Assembly (NCBI RefSeq): GCF_000003815.2
Contig: NC_049981.1
Coordinates: 16,726,885 to 16,790,884, forward strand
Origin: Branchiostoma floridae
Lineage: Eukaryota > Chordata > Leptocardii > Amphioxiformes > Branchiostomatidae
Direction: 5' to 3'
Length of the DNA: 64,000 nucleotides
In this document: piece by piece, positions 47,401 through 57,869 of the stretch
How the letters are laid out: each line of letters opens with the position of its first letter
Numbering within the stretch: position 1 is the stretch's first letter
Notes under the pieces: model-generated
Database searches by the model: none
Seen by the model: only the letters and a program-made list of their open reading frames with translations
Told to the model about the DNA's origin: nothing
Program-made: the position numbers and the translations under genes

Positions 47401-49523
47401 TGAGCGGAGGTGCGTTTGTCCCTACCATGGGGGTTGAGGTGTACAGCCCTCCCCCACCCTGCTGTATCCACTGCTGTTCAGCCTGCCATTGTTTAAGCCT
47501 GAAGTACATGTATAATACCACACAATGTAAAAAGACCTACACTAAGTCTTAAACCTTTTTCTAGATTTATAATTTAACATATATGCCTCCTAGTATAGAT
47601 TTACTGGAACACATTTTAGCCTTCACAGGGCTCAAAATACTGGGTGCATGTGCACCCAGGTGCACCCAAAATTGGAGCTGTGCACCCAATTTTTTTCTGT
47701 GGGTGCACAGGGTGCACCCAAATATTTTTGACGTTTATGTATGTAAAGATATCAAAGTATACTAGTATACATCATATTCTTGACATCTAAGTGTTAGAAA
47801 GATAATAAAAATGTCTGTCATGGTACTTGCTTAAGAACTTGATAGCTTGTAACTTTATTATTAGGTTATTACTTAAGTTTAAGTAGTGCACCCAAATTTT
47901 TTTTGGTGCGCCCAATTTTTCAGGCTACGTGCACCATTGCACCTAATCCCAAAAATGAATTTCGAGCCCTGCTTCAGAATACAAGACTATCCAAAGGTAG
48001 TTTGTACAAAATTGAATTTCTGAACCCTTTCAATACCTGAGGCTCTATGAAATATTCATGCAGATTATATTTTCTGTTTTTTTTCCCAACAAAATTGGCT
48101 GTAGATGACGTGTCTTGCTTTAAATGTTACTGGTTAGCTGGGCACACCTGGCCTGGTGAGTCTCACAGCCAAAGCGAAAAACAAATTAACAAACGTTATT
48201 GCCATAATATGATGTACAATACTGGTAATAAACTGTCACTGTCAGCTATTTTGAGAATAACAGACTGAGTTTATAATACAGGAAATCTCGAAATGTTTGG
48301 AACAGCTTTATTTCTGTGGTTTTCACCATGACCTCTCCTGCACAAATTCATCACGCTGCAAATATGCATTTCCATTGTATCACTTATAACTCACAGTACT
48401 ACGGAATTACTTCAACAGTAAAATTAGATTATGCAGCTGAGAAGCCTCTTCTTCTGCAAAATCAAGTCACCAAAAGAAGAAATACAGTTAACAGAACTTG
48501 AATAAAAAGTTTATGTGTGATAGTGGTTGACCTTTTCACAGATTTTTTAACTTGAAAAAGATCATAACTGACTAAAGAGCTTAATTTTGTGTATGAAAAC
48601 ACTGCATAAAATCTGCAGTCTTAATCATTAATGATTTTACAGTATATACCTTGGCCTTTTGTCTCTGAGCATGTCAGTGTCAGACATGCGCCCACTGTCT
48701 GAGAGACGTCCGCTATCTGACAGCGATGAAGCTGACGCGCTGTCATCGTCCAACAAGTCATCAGGGAGCTCTGCTGACAGGAGAGCTCTCAACTGCCAAA
48801 CAAGGGAAACATGAAAACTCAGACACAAATGCACAAGGAACAGTACATTTATGAGATTGAAAGAATAAACAGCAAAATTAACGTCATGGCAGAAATTACT
48901 AAATCTTAATGGTGCTATTTCCACTTCCGTCTAAAAGTACAAATTAAAGAAAATAATCTGCAAACATTAAAATAATAAGAATTTAGACAGTCAAAAATGT
49001 AAGCAGAACATGTTCTAAACATATGGTGTGACCAATAAAGTTGGCATTTAAACAATAAAAAAAATCAAATTACTGTTACAACAGTAGTATAGTTAATAGA
49101 TAGGGTCTTAAAGGGACTACAGGAAGAGGGTAGAAGACAAAGAAATATAAAAAAGATCTATATCAATTTAAAATACACTGACAACATTCATACCACACAC
49201 ACACACACACACACAGATTTACAGTACCTGATCTGCAAGTTTTGAAGTGACCCATTCTTCTGGTCATAGCAAACATTAATCTATAATTATCAAGCACCGC
49301 GTCAAGGGTGTCCATACCAAGGACTTCAAATTACAATGTGTGTCCTTGTCCATACCTTGTGAAGAAGTTCCTCAATCTCTTGTACCTCTTCCACTTCTAC
49401 AGGAACACTCTCTGTGCTCCCCGTGCTCTCCACGTCCGATTCACTGCCCATCACACATGGCCGCTCCACGGGCAGGCTCCCTGTGCTATCGCTGTCCAAC
49501 TCATCGCCCATCACACGCACCAT
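29564..49523 (-). CDS. CEP152: Centrosomal protein of 152 kDa (PLK4/CEP63 scaffold)
   Basis: Thirty-two coding exons can be joined with compatible phases and splice sites into 6216 bases, about 2071 residues (human CEP152 is about 1650-1710). Matches to the family run along the whole length. They include an acidic N terminus with AELPDDLLDDD, a central coiled-coil with QQLMDLGQSESLSRARDQH and NRLTRSLEDSQKQC, a C-terminal helical block with GRKLRRYYLQCLHQLLEE, and the final QQDSGIDSP. In animals CEP152 forms a ring at the proximal mother centriole with CEP63 and CEP192, binds the PLK4 polo boxes through its acidic N terminus, and starts centriole duplication. Exons are listed in the five block entries below. 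Two introns use GC donors. The start at 49523 is the first ATG of an acidic exon; an upstream non-coding exon is likely but not located. Splice choices for exons 14 and 15 are the least certain. Confidence 0.93.
32780..37193 (-). CDS. CEP152: CEP152 exons 21-28: tryptophan-repeat coiled-coil
   Basis: Exons are 37046-37193, 36528-36622, 35752-35880, 35270-35422, 34539-34706, 33752-34069, 33114-33349 and 32780-32917. Most carry one or two copies of a motif like A-x-x-x-W-x-x-E-Q: VEWVEEQ, QEWLARH, QQWQVQQ, AEWDKEA, DAWSTQS, VDWISKN, SKWMSEQ, QEWEKEQ, AAWEKEQ, QTWEQDQ, EIWERER. Human CEP152 has several such motifs in the equivalent place, which supports the model. Exon 28 ends at a second GC donor (CTCAG then GCAAGT). 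Confidence 0.85.
36073..36406. mobile_element. hAT-like non-autonomous element in a CEP152 intron
   Basis: The ends are CAGGGATAAACAAGT and, on the other strand, CAGGGTTGGACAAGT. The interior is rich in CGGGCAAGT and its complement. The six bases AACATG occur just outside each end. CAGGG termini are typical of hAT elements, though an 8-bp target repeat is not clean. No coding frame. Confidence 0.6.
37315..37498. repeat. 23-bp minisatellite, eight copies
   Basis: Eight perfect or near-perfect tandem copies of a 23-bp unit (TAGTCGCTGACAGTCAGATG plus TTA) lie in the CEP152 intron between exons 20 and 21. The low divergence implies recent expansion and likely length polymorphism. Confidence 0.95.
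37702..40279 (-). CDS. CEP152: CEP152 exons 15-20: second coiled-coil block
   Basis: Exons are 40151-40279, 39632-39763, 39054-39184, 38672-38800, 38311-38446 and 37702-37851. Recognisable family segments are RDMAQMVTEFDQDKTQAVEK (human QMRQMVQDFDHDKQEAVDR) and SELDQALKQLDGVKEDYIQV. The acceptor of exon 15 was chosen as CAG before ATTGAACTT because the alternative TAG one step upstream would break the frame. Exon 20 begins the series of tryptophan-containing repeats (REKWDALE, REKWSREQ) and contains a perfect GTTGCCATGGCAAC palindrome coding VAMA. Confidence 0.85.
38965..39023 (-). repeat. Second copy of the tRNA-derived SINE-like fragment
   Basis: The minus strand reads AGAGGTTAGCAACCCTGCCT then GGTTGGGAGTGAGAATCC, parallel to the copy at 10164-10232. 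It lies in the CEP152 intron between exons 17 and 18. Confidence 0.4.
40978..41022. repeat. 9-bp tandem repeat (TCCAAAGTG)x5
   Basis: Five consecutive TCCAAAGTG units, in the CEP152 intron just downstream (in transcription) of exon 14. Confidence 0.9.
41101..45928 (-). CDS. CEP152: CEP152 exons 6-14: first coiled-coil block
   Basis: Exons are 45781-45928, 44876-45028, 44302-44441, 43469-43669, 42882-43029, 42396-42487, 41873-42027, 41213-41411 and 41101-41154. They encode heptad-rich sequence that lines up with the human protein, including LAQLQILYKARGRKLEELTQ, the conserved QLMDLGQSESLSRARDQH, NRLTRSLEDSQKQCRELL and SYVQLGIKKDLDWKTPK. Exon 9 (43469-43669) ends at a GC donor (GAG then GCAAGT). 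Exon 14 is only 18 codons, and its end (FERRGSELQ) resembles the end of exon 13 (SERKGNDLE). Confidence 0.85.
43791..43995. mobile_element. MITE with CTGTAAATGCA termini and TA target site
   Basis: The 205-bp element has inverted ends CTGTAAATGCA and TGCATTTACAG, each flanked by TA, as in Tc1/mariner-type insertions. The inner part contains CG-rich words such as GTTCGCG and their complements. It lies between CEP152 exons 8 and 9. Confidence 0.75.
46419..49523 (-). CDS. CEP152: CEP152 exons 1-5: acidic PLK4-binding N terminus and Tyr/Gly-rich region
   Basis: Exons are 49356-49523, 48650-48792, 47372-47498, 46869-47039 and 46419-46712. Exon 1 has two related acidic segments (MGDELDSDSTGS and MGSESDVESTGS). 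Exon 2 carries the conserved AELPDDLLDDD and then a serine/aspartate-rich stretch with two close SDSGR repeats. By homology this is the part that binds the basic face of PLK4 polo boxes. Exons 4 and 5 (57 and 98 codons) are strongly enriched in Tyr, Gly, His, Asn and Gln, for example NYGHGYYHGNNGDGQ. The human protein is also Tyr/Gln/Asn-rich here but less extreme. Confidence 0.85.
47626..47971. mobile_element. hAT-like non-autonomous element with GTGCACCC repeats
   Basis: The ends are CAGGGCTCAAAATAC and, reversed, CAGGGCTCGAAATTC. Both subterminal regions repeat GTGCACCCA. The short direct repeat CTTCA flanks the ends (47621-47625 and 47972-47976), shorter than the 8 bp expected of hAT. It lies in the CEP152 intron between exons 2 and 3. 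A lone similar end (TTTCGAGCCCTG) occurs near 54561-54573. Confidence 0.6.
49194..49215. repeat. CA dinucleotide microsatellite
   Basis: (CA)11 between CEP152 exons 1 and 2. Confidence 0.95.
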
Positions 49524-51508
49524 GCTGGCGCCAGGTCATCGGGGCTCGACCTGGCCTCTAAATACCACGAAACTGGCCTACAAAACCAAAATCATCCTGC
49601 TTAACTATCATATATAATGTGACAGCTTTAAATACCACCTTTTTTAAATGCTGCTGGGTTGGGCTAGCTATTGGGACAAAACCGAAAAAACACAGACACC
49701 AGGTCATTCTAAACACCACGAAAGTCGACAACAAAATCGACATCATCCTGCATAGCTATTTGTGATGCCGTTTTGTAGCTTTACATGCCACCTTTTTTAA
49801 ATCGGACAAAACCACAAAAAATAAACCATGTTGACACCATGAAACCTACAAAACAAACAGCATGATCCTGTAACTACAACAGGTGGGCGTCATTGCAGGT
49901 AATCTGCTAGGTTTGGTTGAGGATAAAACCTCAAAACAACCCCTGGCCAGTGCATAACAAAGCATATTATACTACCTATAAATGCCCTTTAATATTTGGC
50001 AGCTAGTGTACTTTGCTGGATTTGGTTCTCGGGATCAAACCACAACAAATAGGTCAAACCACCACAAAGTATAAAGCAACTTAATGCTACCCCTCTCTAT
50101 GGTAGACCACCATGCCAAAGCTTCAATGGAATTGTCATGATCTATTTTTTATGACTAAATCAGGAGTAAATGCAACTTGACAAAGAAGCTAAGCTACCGT
50201 TTTCAAAACATTCTAGCTGTGAATGTCCTTTCATATATGGGTTATTAGAATGTTCATTGGACTCAGCATTCAAGATTGTTCGAAGTCCAACAAAGCCCTA
50301 TAAACTAAAACATGGCTGACGTGTTATTGATTTGTTTCCTATCATCAGCAACCATGCAAACAATGCTTAACTCTTTTACCACCATGACTGAGAAAGTTAC
50401 AAACCTACAACATGGCTGGTGCAACAAGCTATCCTCAAGCTGGCTGAAGTCATTTCAGTTAATTCCACCCAAGACCACATGATTTGTCTGAAAAAAAGCT
50501 CTAACATCTAAACAAGTCCATTGGTCAGCTGTGCACCAGTCTTTCCCTTGTAGGAATATCTGACTGAGATCTTGGATGCAGAGATAATGTTGCATTGATA
50601 TGCTAATCAGGGTAATTAGCTAATCAACTTTGTTCCTCCCTCAATGGCTGATATGTCAGATATTTAGCTTATATAACAGAGTATCAAATCTATTGTGAGT
50701 GCAACTAAAAAGCTTTAAAATTTCAAATCCAGCTTAATGTACCCTGTAAATAAAGGCAAAATGAAGATATCCTGAAAATATTGCTTGTACTTGAATACAA
50801 ATTGGTTTTCTAATGAATCAAAGCACTGAGAATTTGTTGTCCCTGGAGACTGTCTGCACACTGGTGTCATCCCAGTCCCTTACTGATAAGGTTTGGCTTC
50901 CTGTCTGGATTTTCCTGTTCTAAGGGACTTTACTTATATCAAAGAAATTCACACCATTAGTGATGAATCGTAAAGAAAAGGTGTTTTATCTATGATAAAT
51001 GACAGCTGATTTGGTTTGAGGACATCTCCTGACAACATGGGGATACAGGTACCATCTACCATTATGAAACTTTTCTGGGGGTTTTTTCCCACAACAACCA
51101 TAGATCTATCTGTGTGTCTGTGAACAGCAATGGATGGATCCTGATGATATTTGATAAGTGAAAAGGGGTCAGGAAAACGAAGGTCAAGTTTGATATTAGG
51201 CCCCTGGTATTGTGAATGCAACATACAACATACATGTACAAGAATGTAGCATATTTTTTGTATAGCAGAGGAGTAAAACACCTTTCAAAAGTGTCAATCA
51301 AACTATGAGGTACCTGGGCTGTACCAAACCAAAACCAGCTTTATCTGACCGAGAAAAAAATGGAAATCAAAGGTGTTAAATATGTTGATGAAAAGTACTC
51401 ACAGCATAGTATGCACCAAAGTCTGGCAGTCTGAACGCTTACTGTTTCAGTTAATAGCCTACGTCGGCGCAAACATAAGATCTTTATAGCGTACTTCAAC
51501 ACCAATTA

Positions 51509-51516
51509 TGACGTCA
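51509..51516. promoter_or_regulatory. Consensus cAMP response element, candidate CEP152 promoter
   Basis: The perfect palindrome TGACGTCA sits in a small CG-containing island in otherwise AT-rich DNA, 2 kb upstream of the CEP152 start codon. A similar context (TATGACGTCGTGGAC) recurs at about 59298. Role inferred from motif and position only. Confidence 0.3.
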
Positions 51517-51773
51517 TGGACCCCACTTAGCGCCCCCGTTTCCCATTATCACTAATGGAAATTGAACGAGTCAAACTTTTGATAAAGCCTACATAAAAAT
51601 CAAATAACAGCAATACCTTTAACACATTTAAAATACTAAATCTTCTACCAGTTTAAAATGTGTGAAAGCAAACAGCAGCACAGAAAAAAGGGGTGTAAAA
51701 CAACAATGGAAGGCAGCATTATCAAGGAAATTAATAGGTGAGATATACATGTAATCTTATCAATTGTGTCGCC

Positions 51774-52115
51774 AATTTAGGTGTAAAAGCTCTGGTGATC
51801 TTGAAGTAAAAAGGTCATCACTGTGGACTACATGTAAATGTCATTAATGATGCCTAGAGATCATAAGGGCTTAATCAAATAAACAAACATAATAAGTGTC
51901 AATTATATCAATATATGTGAAGAAATACTGTATGACATCAAATTACTCTAATTTAGGTGTAAAAGCTCTGGCGACCTTGAAGTAAAAAGGTCATCACTGT
52001 GGACTAGATGTCATCATTGTCGCCTAGAGATAATAATGGCTTAATTCAGATCAAATAAACAAACGGAAAAAGTGTCAATCATATATGAAGAAATACTGTA
52101 CAGACATCTTAAATT
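51774..52115. repeat. 176-bp tandem duplication
   Basis: Two units starting AATTTAGGTGTAAAAGCTCT at 51774 and 51950 share most of their length, including AAGGTCATCACTGTGGACTA and GAAGAAATACTGTA. They differ by small indels. Non-coding. Confidence 0.85.
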
Positions 52116-55100
52116 ACGTTGTAAAATTTACAGCACAAGTGGATCTCTAGGTTCAAATTATGTTCTGTTTTCTGCGGGCATTGGATTTCTTAGCGGGGAA
52201 ATCGCTATCTGACTACAATGCTGGTAGTGCAGCCCGCCCGCCAAGTCGACAACCAAGTCAATCAGCACACAGATAATCTCTGACAGGGTTGGGTTAGGTT
52301 ACAATGCTCCTTTTTTAGGGCTTTATGTACAAGTAAAAGAGGTGAACAAGTGTACTGTGACCTAATGCAATGGCAATGCTCCCCCTTACTCATATCTTCC
52401 AAACAAACCACACAGAATAAACATTTTTTTCAAAATCTAATTGTATTATAAACGTACCTCCCCCCAGAAAGTTTAGGGAATATTTCCAACACCTGCAACA
52501 AACGTTAAGTTGTGATTTACCTATGATGCTACTAGGTCACTTATGGCTACAGTCTGTAACCTGTCTGACAGTAATTTTGTCCTTTGAATGCCTTAGAAGA
52601 GGGACACCTCCTTCAATATATATACCATCCCCCCACTTGGTCGCTCTACTCTCTGGCAGTGCTCTTCCTTAGAAAAACCCAACTGTTTTTGAATGATTGA
52701 AGTATCATAATGCAAAATAATCTACACACGATCTATATTGGGAATATCATCCTTCGGAAAAAGCATAATGTATTAAAAAGAGTCACTGAAACTCAAAATG
52801 TGAGTGTAACCCACCTGATCAATGTGCACTGTCCACACAAACATCTCAACCAGTTAAGTAATACTTCTTGACTTAAGCAAAATTACATATTGTATGCAAC
52901 TATTAGTATAAAATGAAAAAATGCTAGCTCTTTACCTTGACTAGATGTATACCAACAGCAGTGGTCAAAGAACAATCTAGAAAAAGATACTAAAAACATT
53001 TTCTATGATCTGACTCCATGGTAACTTTCACTCCTTAAGACAATGTTTACTTAAGTCTTTGTACTACCTAAATCCAGCTTTGCACTGTACTTTCTCCAGC
53101 CGTATTGTCATTTTCTCACAAGTAGCACCAAACATAGTCATTTGTTCGGTTATTGGACAGCTTGTTTGGAAATTATGCTACAGTAACTGTTCAGAGTCAA
53201 AGATAAGCGATGGTAATCTAGGGAAAAGCTGGACCTTTGCACATGTTAGGAACATGTGAGTTTACCCAGGTGGCAAGTCTTCATTGTGTTCCCCTAATCC
53301 TTTATTAATCCTACTTAAGCCTTAAATTACCTCCTACAGCTAGGAGTAGAGAGAACTCCTTTGAAAACAACTACAAAATGTATGAGTCATTTTATATGAA
53401 ATGGAATAAGCACTACAGTATCAAAATTCAACTAAGACTATTTATGAGTTAGTTATAAAATAATGGTACTTGTTGAAAGAGAACCTGATACATTATATAT
53501 TATTACATATAAACAAGCAAAATAAGGGGAAAAGAACAAGTTATACTATTCTAAGCCCTCAGGTTTATCAGATGTACAATGTACAAGTGGTACAGCAGAT
53601 GTTTGTTATCCAGTTTCTAAATAGTACAGCATTGTCTTTACATGTATAATGCTTTAACACAGCAATGGTTTACAGGCCCAGAACATGAATCGGCTAACAA
53701 TTACAGAGACGTTGGAGTGGACTCTAGCAATAACTCAACTACAAAACCAGAGGTTATCACAATACAAATGAAAAATGTCATCGTGTTTAGTGCAATACTT
53801 ATAAAAAAATCTTCAACCTTTTACGGGATGTTGGATATCATTATGCATAGTTGTTACAAGTTTACACTGACCACACGTGTCAGGCTATTTCCTGGCCATG
53901 GGTGTTATGGATACTTCATAATGTAAAAGCTATGAGACTTATAAGTGTTCGTACAAGGTACAAAACAGCAAATGTATGCAGCAAATAGACAATAAACATT
54001 TGTCTGTATTTGTACAACCCCAAGCCAAGCAATGAAGTGCACTTCACTGCTGATACACAATAAAAGATAAGCAGAAAAAATCGAAATGTTTGCCAAACAT
54101 CGATGTTTAAGTTTGGTAGCATGAATGAAAAGGTCAGTGAGAAGTTATCTCTAACCAAACTTGGCTTCTGGTATCCTGCATTAGCTAGGGTATACATGTT
54201 TGATTGACACTGTTGGTAATATCTGAAATTATGTTTGTAACTAAATGTCATATTGAATATTATGTGGATAAAACATTTCTGTCAGACTACATATGGGCCA
54301 CTTGGCCAATATGACCGTCTTTGAAATGCAGCTTGGAGCTGTGCAGGTATTTCTGATCTCTACCTGCACCTAACCTGCACTAGTCCATGTACTGGGTTTG
54401 ATACATAAATGTCCTATGATGTAGATGTATATGGATTGCTATCAGCTGCATTGAAGTTGTTACCACCTATTAAGTATAAAAGAAAAAAACTACTAGTAAA
54501 GCAATGGTTTCTGAACAATTTTAGTATGATCCATGTATCCAGGTATGCAGAAAAAAATAATTTCGAGCCCTGGAGTATGTTACCTACGGTCACTAGTCTT
54601 GTTCGGATAGAAACTGAGAATTAATGCTTGACCTCCCTCTGTTCTTGTCGCAACATCCTTGTTGCTATTTTGTGTCCAATGTGGGTTTGCTTTTAATAAA
54701 AGTTTTATTGTTATTATAAGAACATTTTGTATATTGTGATAACATAGTTCAAAATTCATGTTTATTTTGCATCAATAATATTGTTTGAAAACAATGTCTC
54801 AGTGTATCTGTCACAGTCTTTTAACCAGAGGCTCTCTATATATCATGTTGGCATTTCAACTGGTTAAAGCAATAAGTGGTAGGACATTTCAATCGGACAA
54901 ACAAGTATACAACCTTACTTTTGGCTTTTTTATTTCTAATTCACGCATATAATAGTCTCCTAAGCATGCAATTTAAAAGATTACAATCATACGCCTGGCT
55001 TCCAATCAATCAAATACAGGATATGAAATGTTGATCAGGTATAGCTCCAGAACGAAACATCAGAACAAAAAGAACATCACTCAAGGCAGACGCAGCGTGA

Positions 55101-55639
55101 GTCTCGTTTTCACATTCCAGCTCTTTTTTATTTTAGACCTTTTTCTCTTAAGTAGTAGTACTATACTATCATTGCAGACCTGTAGAAGTTGCCTTATTAT
55201 GTCTTCCCCTATTGTTTTTGCTGGTATATTCTTCTTTTTCTGTGAGGTTTGCTACATAATGACAGAAACAGAAACATCCCAACGTTGCCTACATGCCAAT
55301 ACTTTGTGGTCTTTATTGCATAAAACACTTAAAAAATTCGGTTAGAATAGGATTTTACATGCATTTATTAATGTGTTGTAAATTATGAAATTGATCATAT
55401 TACAAAAATTGTATTGCGGACTCACAAGTTGAAAAAATTTCTTGTATTGCACACAATAAAAGCGGGTGAGACATAGTATAGTTTTGCAACAAAAGGTTAC
55501 AGGGGAAGATATTCTGCACTTTCGCAAAATTATTGTCTTTCTACTTCTAGTGACTTATGTTTTCAGTATTTGTTATTCATATTGTATGCTGGTTACTTTT
55601 TTCTTTCAGATTTTTATCCAGAGCTGTTGAGCTTGAATC

Positions 55640-57140
55640 ATGGGGAAGATATCTATTATTTGCATTGTTCTGCTGGGCATGGTGCATGGGTGAGTCAAAC
55701 AAACTCAATAGTTTAAGGTTGCAAGGTAGAATCTAAAAGTCCTGGGTTCTAATTTCAAGCAGACCCCAATGTTGGACCCTTGAGAAAGCAACTTAGTACA
55801 TGTATCTCTTCACTGGAATCAGAATACCCCTAGCTTTGGTACAACTCACTCATTTGTGCCTCCAATAGGAACTTTCTAGATGCAAGAACACGTTTTGCCA
55901 CTTCCTTGGAAGCAAAGCATCCTTTTTTCCTTCATAATCCTCCTAATAGGAGGAAGTTCCACACTGAGAGCTTCTTTCCTAGAACTACATCGCTATGGAA
56001 TAAGCTTCCACAGACTTGTCTTGCCGAAATTATCTTGCAGTCCAATCATCCTCAGCTTGTACCTCTAGTACAAAAAAACTGGTGTGTTACGCCTAATGGT
56101 GATTTACCAGTTTTAAACACGCAAATAAAATGTAACTGTATGAAGCAGAAAAGTTCATATATTTGTCTCTAATCAGGCTCGCAGCCCTGTCCTGTATCGT
56201 ATGCAGCGAAAGAGAATGTGAGAAACCAAGGGGCTGTAAGAAAGGTACCGCATTAGATGTGTGTGGTTGCTGCGAGGTCTGTGTTAAGGTAAGTCCTTTC
56301 TATATAGTTAAGTTGAAATCATTTCCTTTCTGCTGACTGCTAGTACCTTCTACAATACTTGTCATTCCAGTAGGTCATCTATTAGGTTTTTGATTAAGGC
56401 AAATTACGTTTGATGAAAATTGAAGTGTTTTGAGTCTCCCTTCTGCTTGTTAGTAAGTCACTGTTTAAAAAAAGGCATTGAAAATAAGTCTAACATTCAA
56501 AATATTGGTTAGGTTTGATATCTAATAGTAGTCAGATTAGGTCCAGGGTAAGCCTGAAGGTCTGGACCTGGAACTGAACCTAAACTTGAACTTAAACCTT
56601 ATAAAGCTAGAAATTAGAATATAAAGTGTCAGTTGTATTTTCTACTAATATGTCATACCTGGGTCGCAATAACGTTTGATACGGGTGTTCTGGCCGGGTG
56701 ATAACTTGGGGTGTCTACTTATATCACACATGCTTCCATCAAATAGAATAAACACACTTCATACACGCTGAGTGTGGCGCAGTTGAGAAATTCTAATACC
56801 TTGAATATTTTTCGTGAAAAATTTTCTCAACCTATGGCGCATTTTGCATTGAAGTATGCAATTTCTCAGGTGCGTATTACAAACTAAATACAACACATCC
56901 TGCGGGTCGGTACCTCAGGTGATACAAAATACACCGTGTTGTGTTGTATATTTACAGCTTGAGGGAGAGACCTGTGGTGGCCTTTGGGGTCTGGATGGCA
57001 CATGTGCCAAAGGATTGACATGTGTCATCGAAGAACCTGATGAAACTGATCCATTCATTTATCCCTTTGATGCCGGAATATGTCAAAAGGTAAAGAAAGA
57101 GAAGAAAGAGAAGAAAGAGAAGAAAGAGAAAGAGGAATGA
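55640..57140 (+). CDS. Secreted single IGFBP-type N-terminal (IB) domain protein
   Basis: Three exons, 55640-55689, 56177-56288 and 56958-57140, join in frame to 114 residues. Residues 1 to about 22 are a signal peptide ([17 protein letters not shown], continuing into exon 2). Twelve cysteines follow in the pattern of the IGFBP N-terminal domain, with the diagnostic VCGCCEVC and then [22 protein letters not shown]. No thyroglobulin, Kazal or Ig domain follows, so it resembles the single-IB-domain proteins of arthropods and molluscs rather than vertebrate IGFBPs. The C terminus is a Lys/Glu repeat ([12 protein letters not shown]) encoded by a purine microsatellite. A GTAAAG donor overlaps the start of this tail, so an additional downstream exon replacing it cannot be excluded. 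Whether it binds insulin-like ligands cannot be told from sequence. Confidence 0.8.
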
Positions 57141-57176
57141 GAGGAAAGAGAGAAGAAAGAGGAAGAAAGAGAGCCA
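57091..57176 (+). repeat. Purine microsatellite (AAGAAAGAG-type)
   Basis: Irregular repeats of AAGAAAGAG begin inside the last codons of the IB-domain gene and continue past its stop at 57140. The coding part gives alternating Lys/Lys/Glu. Confidence 0.85.
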
Positions 57177-57393
57177 AGCTTAAAGCTCTGAAATGCCTAC
57201 ATATACATAAGGCAATAATCTAGAAGTTGTAAGATGTCTGAGCACCTACTTTATTTATAAGGCATTGGAAAGAAGGTGTTATAAGACGTATTTAGGCAAC
57301 ATGCCAGAGCTTTTCATGAGGTAGTTGCTATAAAAAGCAATATGTCTCATTCAGTTTTAAATAGACGACAAGATGTTAAATCATGGTTCTAAT

Positions 57394-57869
57394 CAGGGGT
57401 GGGTACTGGTACATCGCACTGGACAGGTCCAGAAAAACAACAACAGAGGACCGGATTTGGACACAAAACTGACAGGCTGTATTTTTCACAGGTGTTCAAA
57501 TGTTTTGGGCTTACCTGAGTTAAATAAAATAATATTAGAGCAAAGTTGAGTGTATAGTAGCCTGATTAAATCTCGAATATAGCAGCCCGCCCAATATTCT
57601 CTGGCCTCGGACAGCAGAGTTTGTGTTACACAGACTAGAGTGTATAGTAATTTTGACCAACTTTCTACTGTCAAACATGGTCTAAGCAGGATGAAGGCAG
57701 GATTTTAATGCCAATGGGAGTTGGATACTCCATCCAACAGATTCCTTTGTAGTAAAATAGACCATTATGAGTTTTCACTGACAATCAGGTCCAGATTTAG
57801 GTCTGGACCTGATCCTCTCGACCTTAACCAGGACTTGTATCTGAAATTTCTGTACCATTACCCACCCTA
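57394..57869. mobile_element. hAT-like element with CAGGGGTGGGTA end
   Basis: The left end reads CAGGGGTGGGTACTGGTAC; the right end inverts to TAGGGTGGGTAATGGTAC. Subterminal ggtccag and ctggacc words face each other. Flanks GTTCTAAT and GTTGTTAT agree at 6 of 8 positions, compatible with an old 8-bp duplication. Related sequence occurs at 63380-63766 and as a fragment near 56535-56600. Confidence 0.5.

Larger units (their letters stand above)
49524..55639. other. Intergenic region upstream of CEP152 and of the IB-domain gene
   Basis: The two flanking genes are divergent, so both promoters lie here. No coding exon is recognised. A consensus CRE (TGACGTCA) at 51509-51516, in a locally CG-richer stretch (about 51460-51545), is a candidate CEP152 promoter implying a non-coding first exon. 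A 176-bp tandem duplication lies next to it. Confidence 0.45.
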
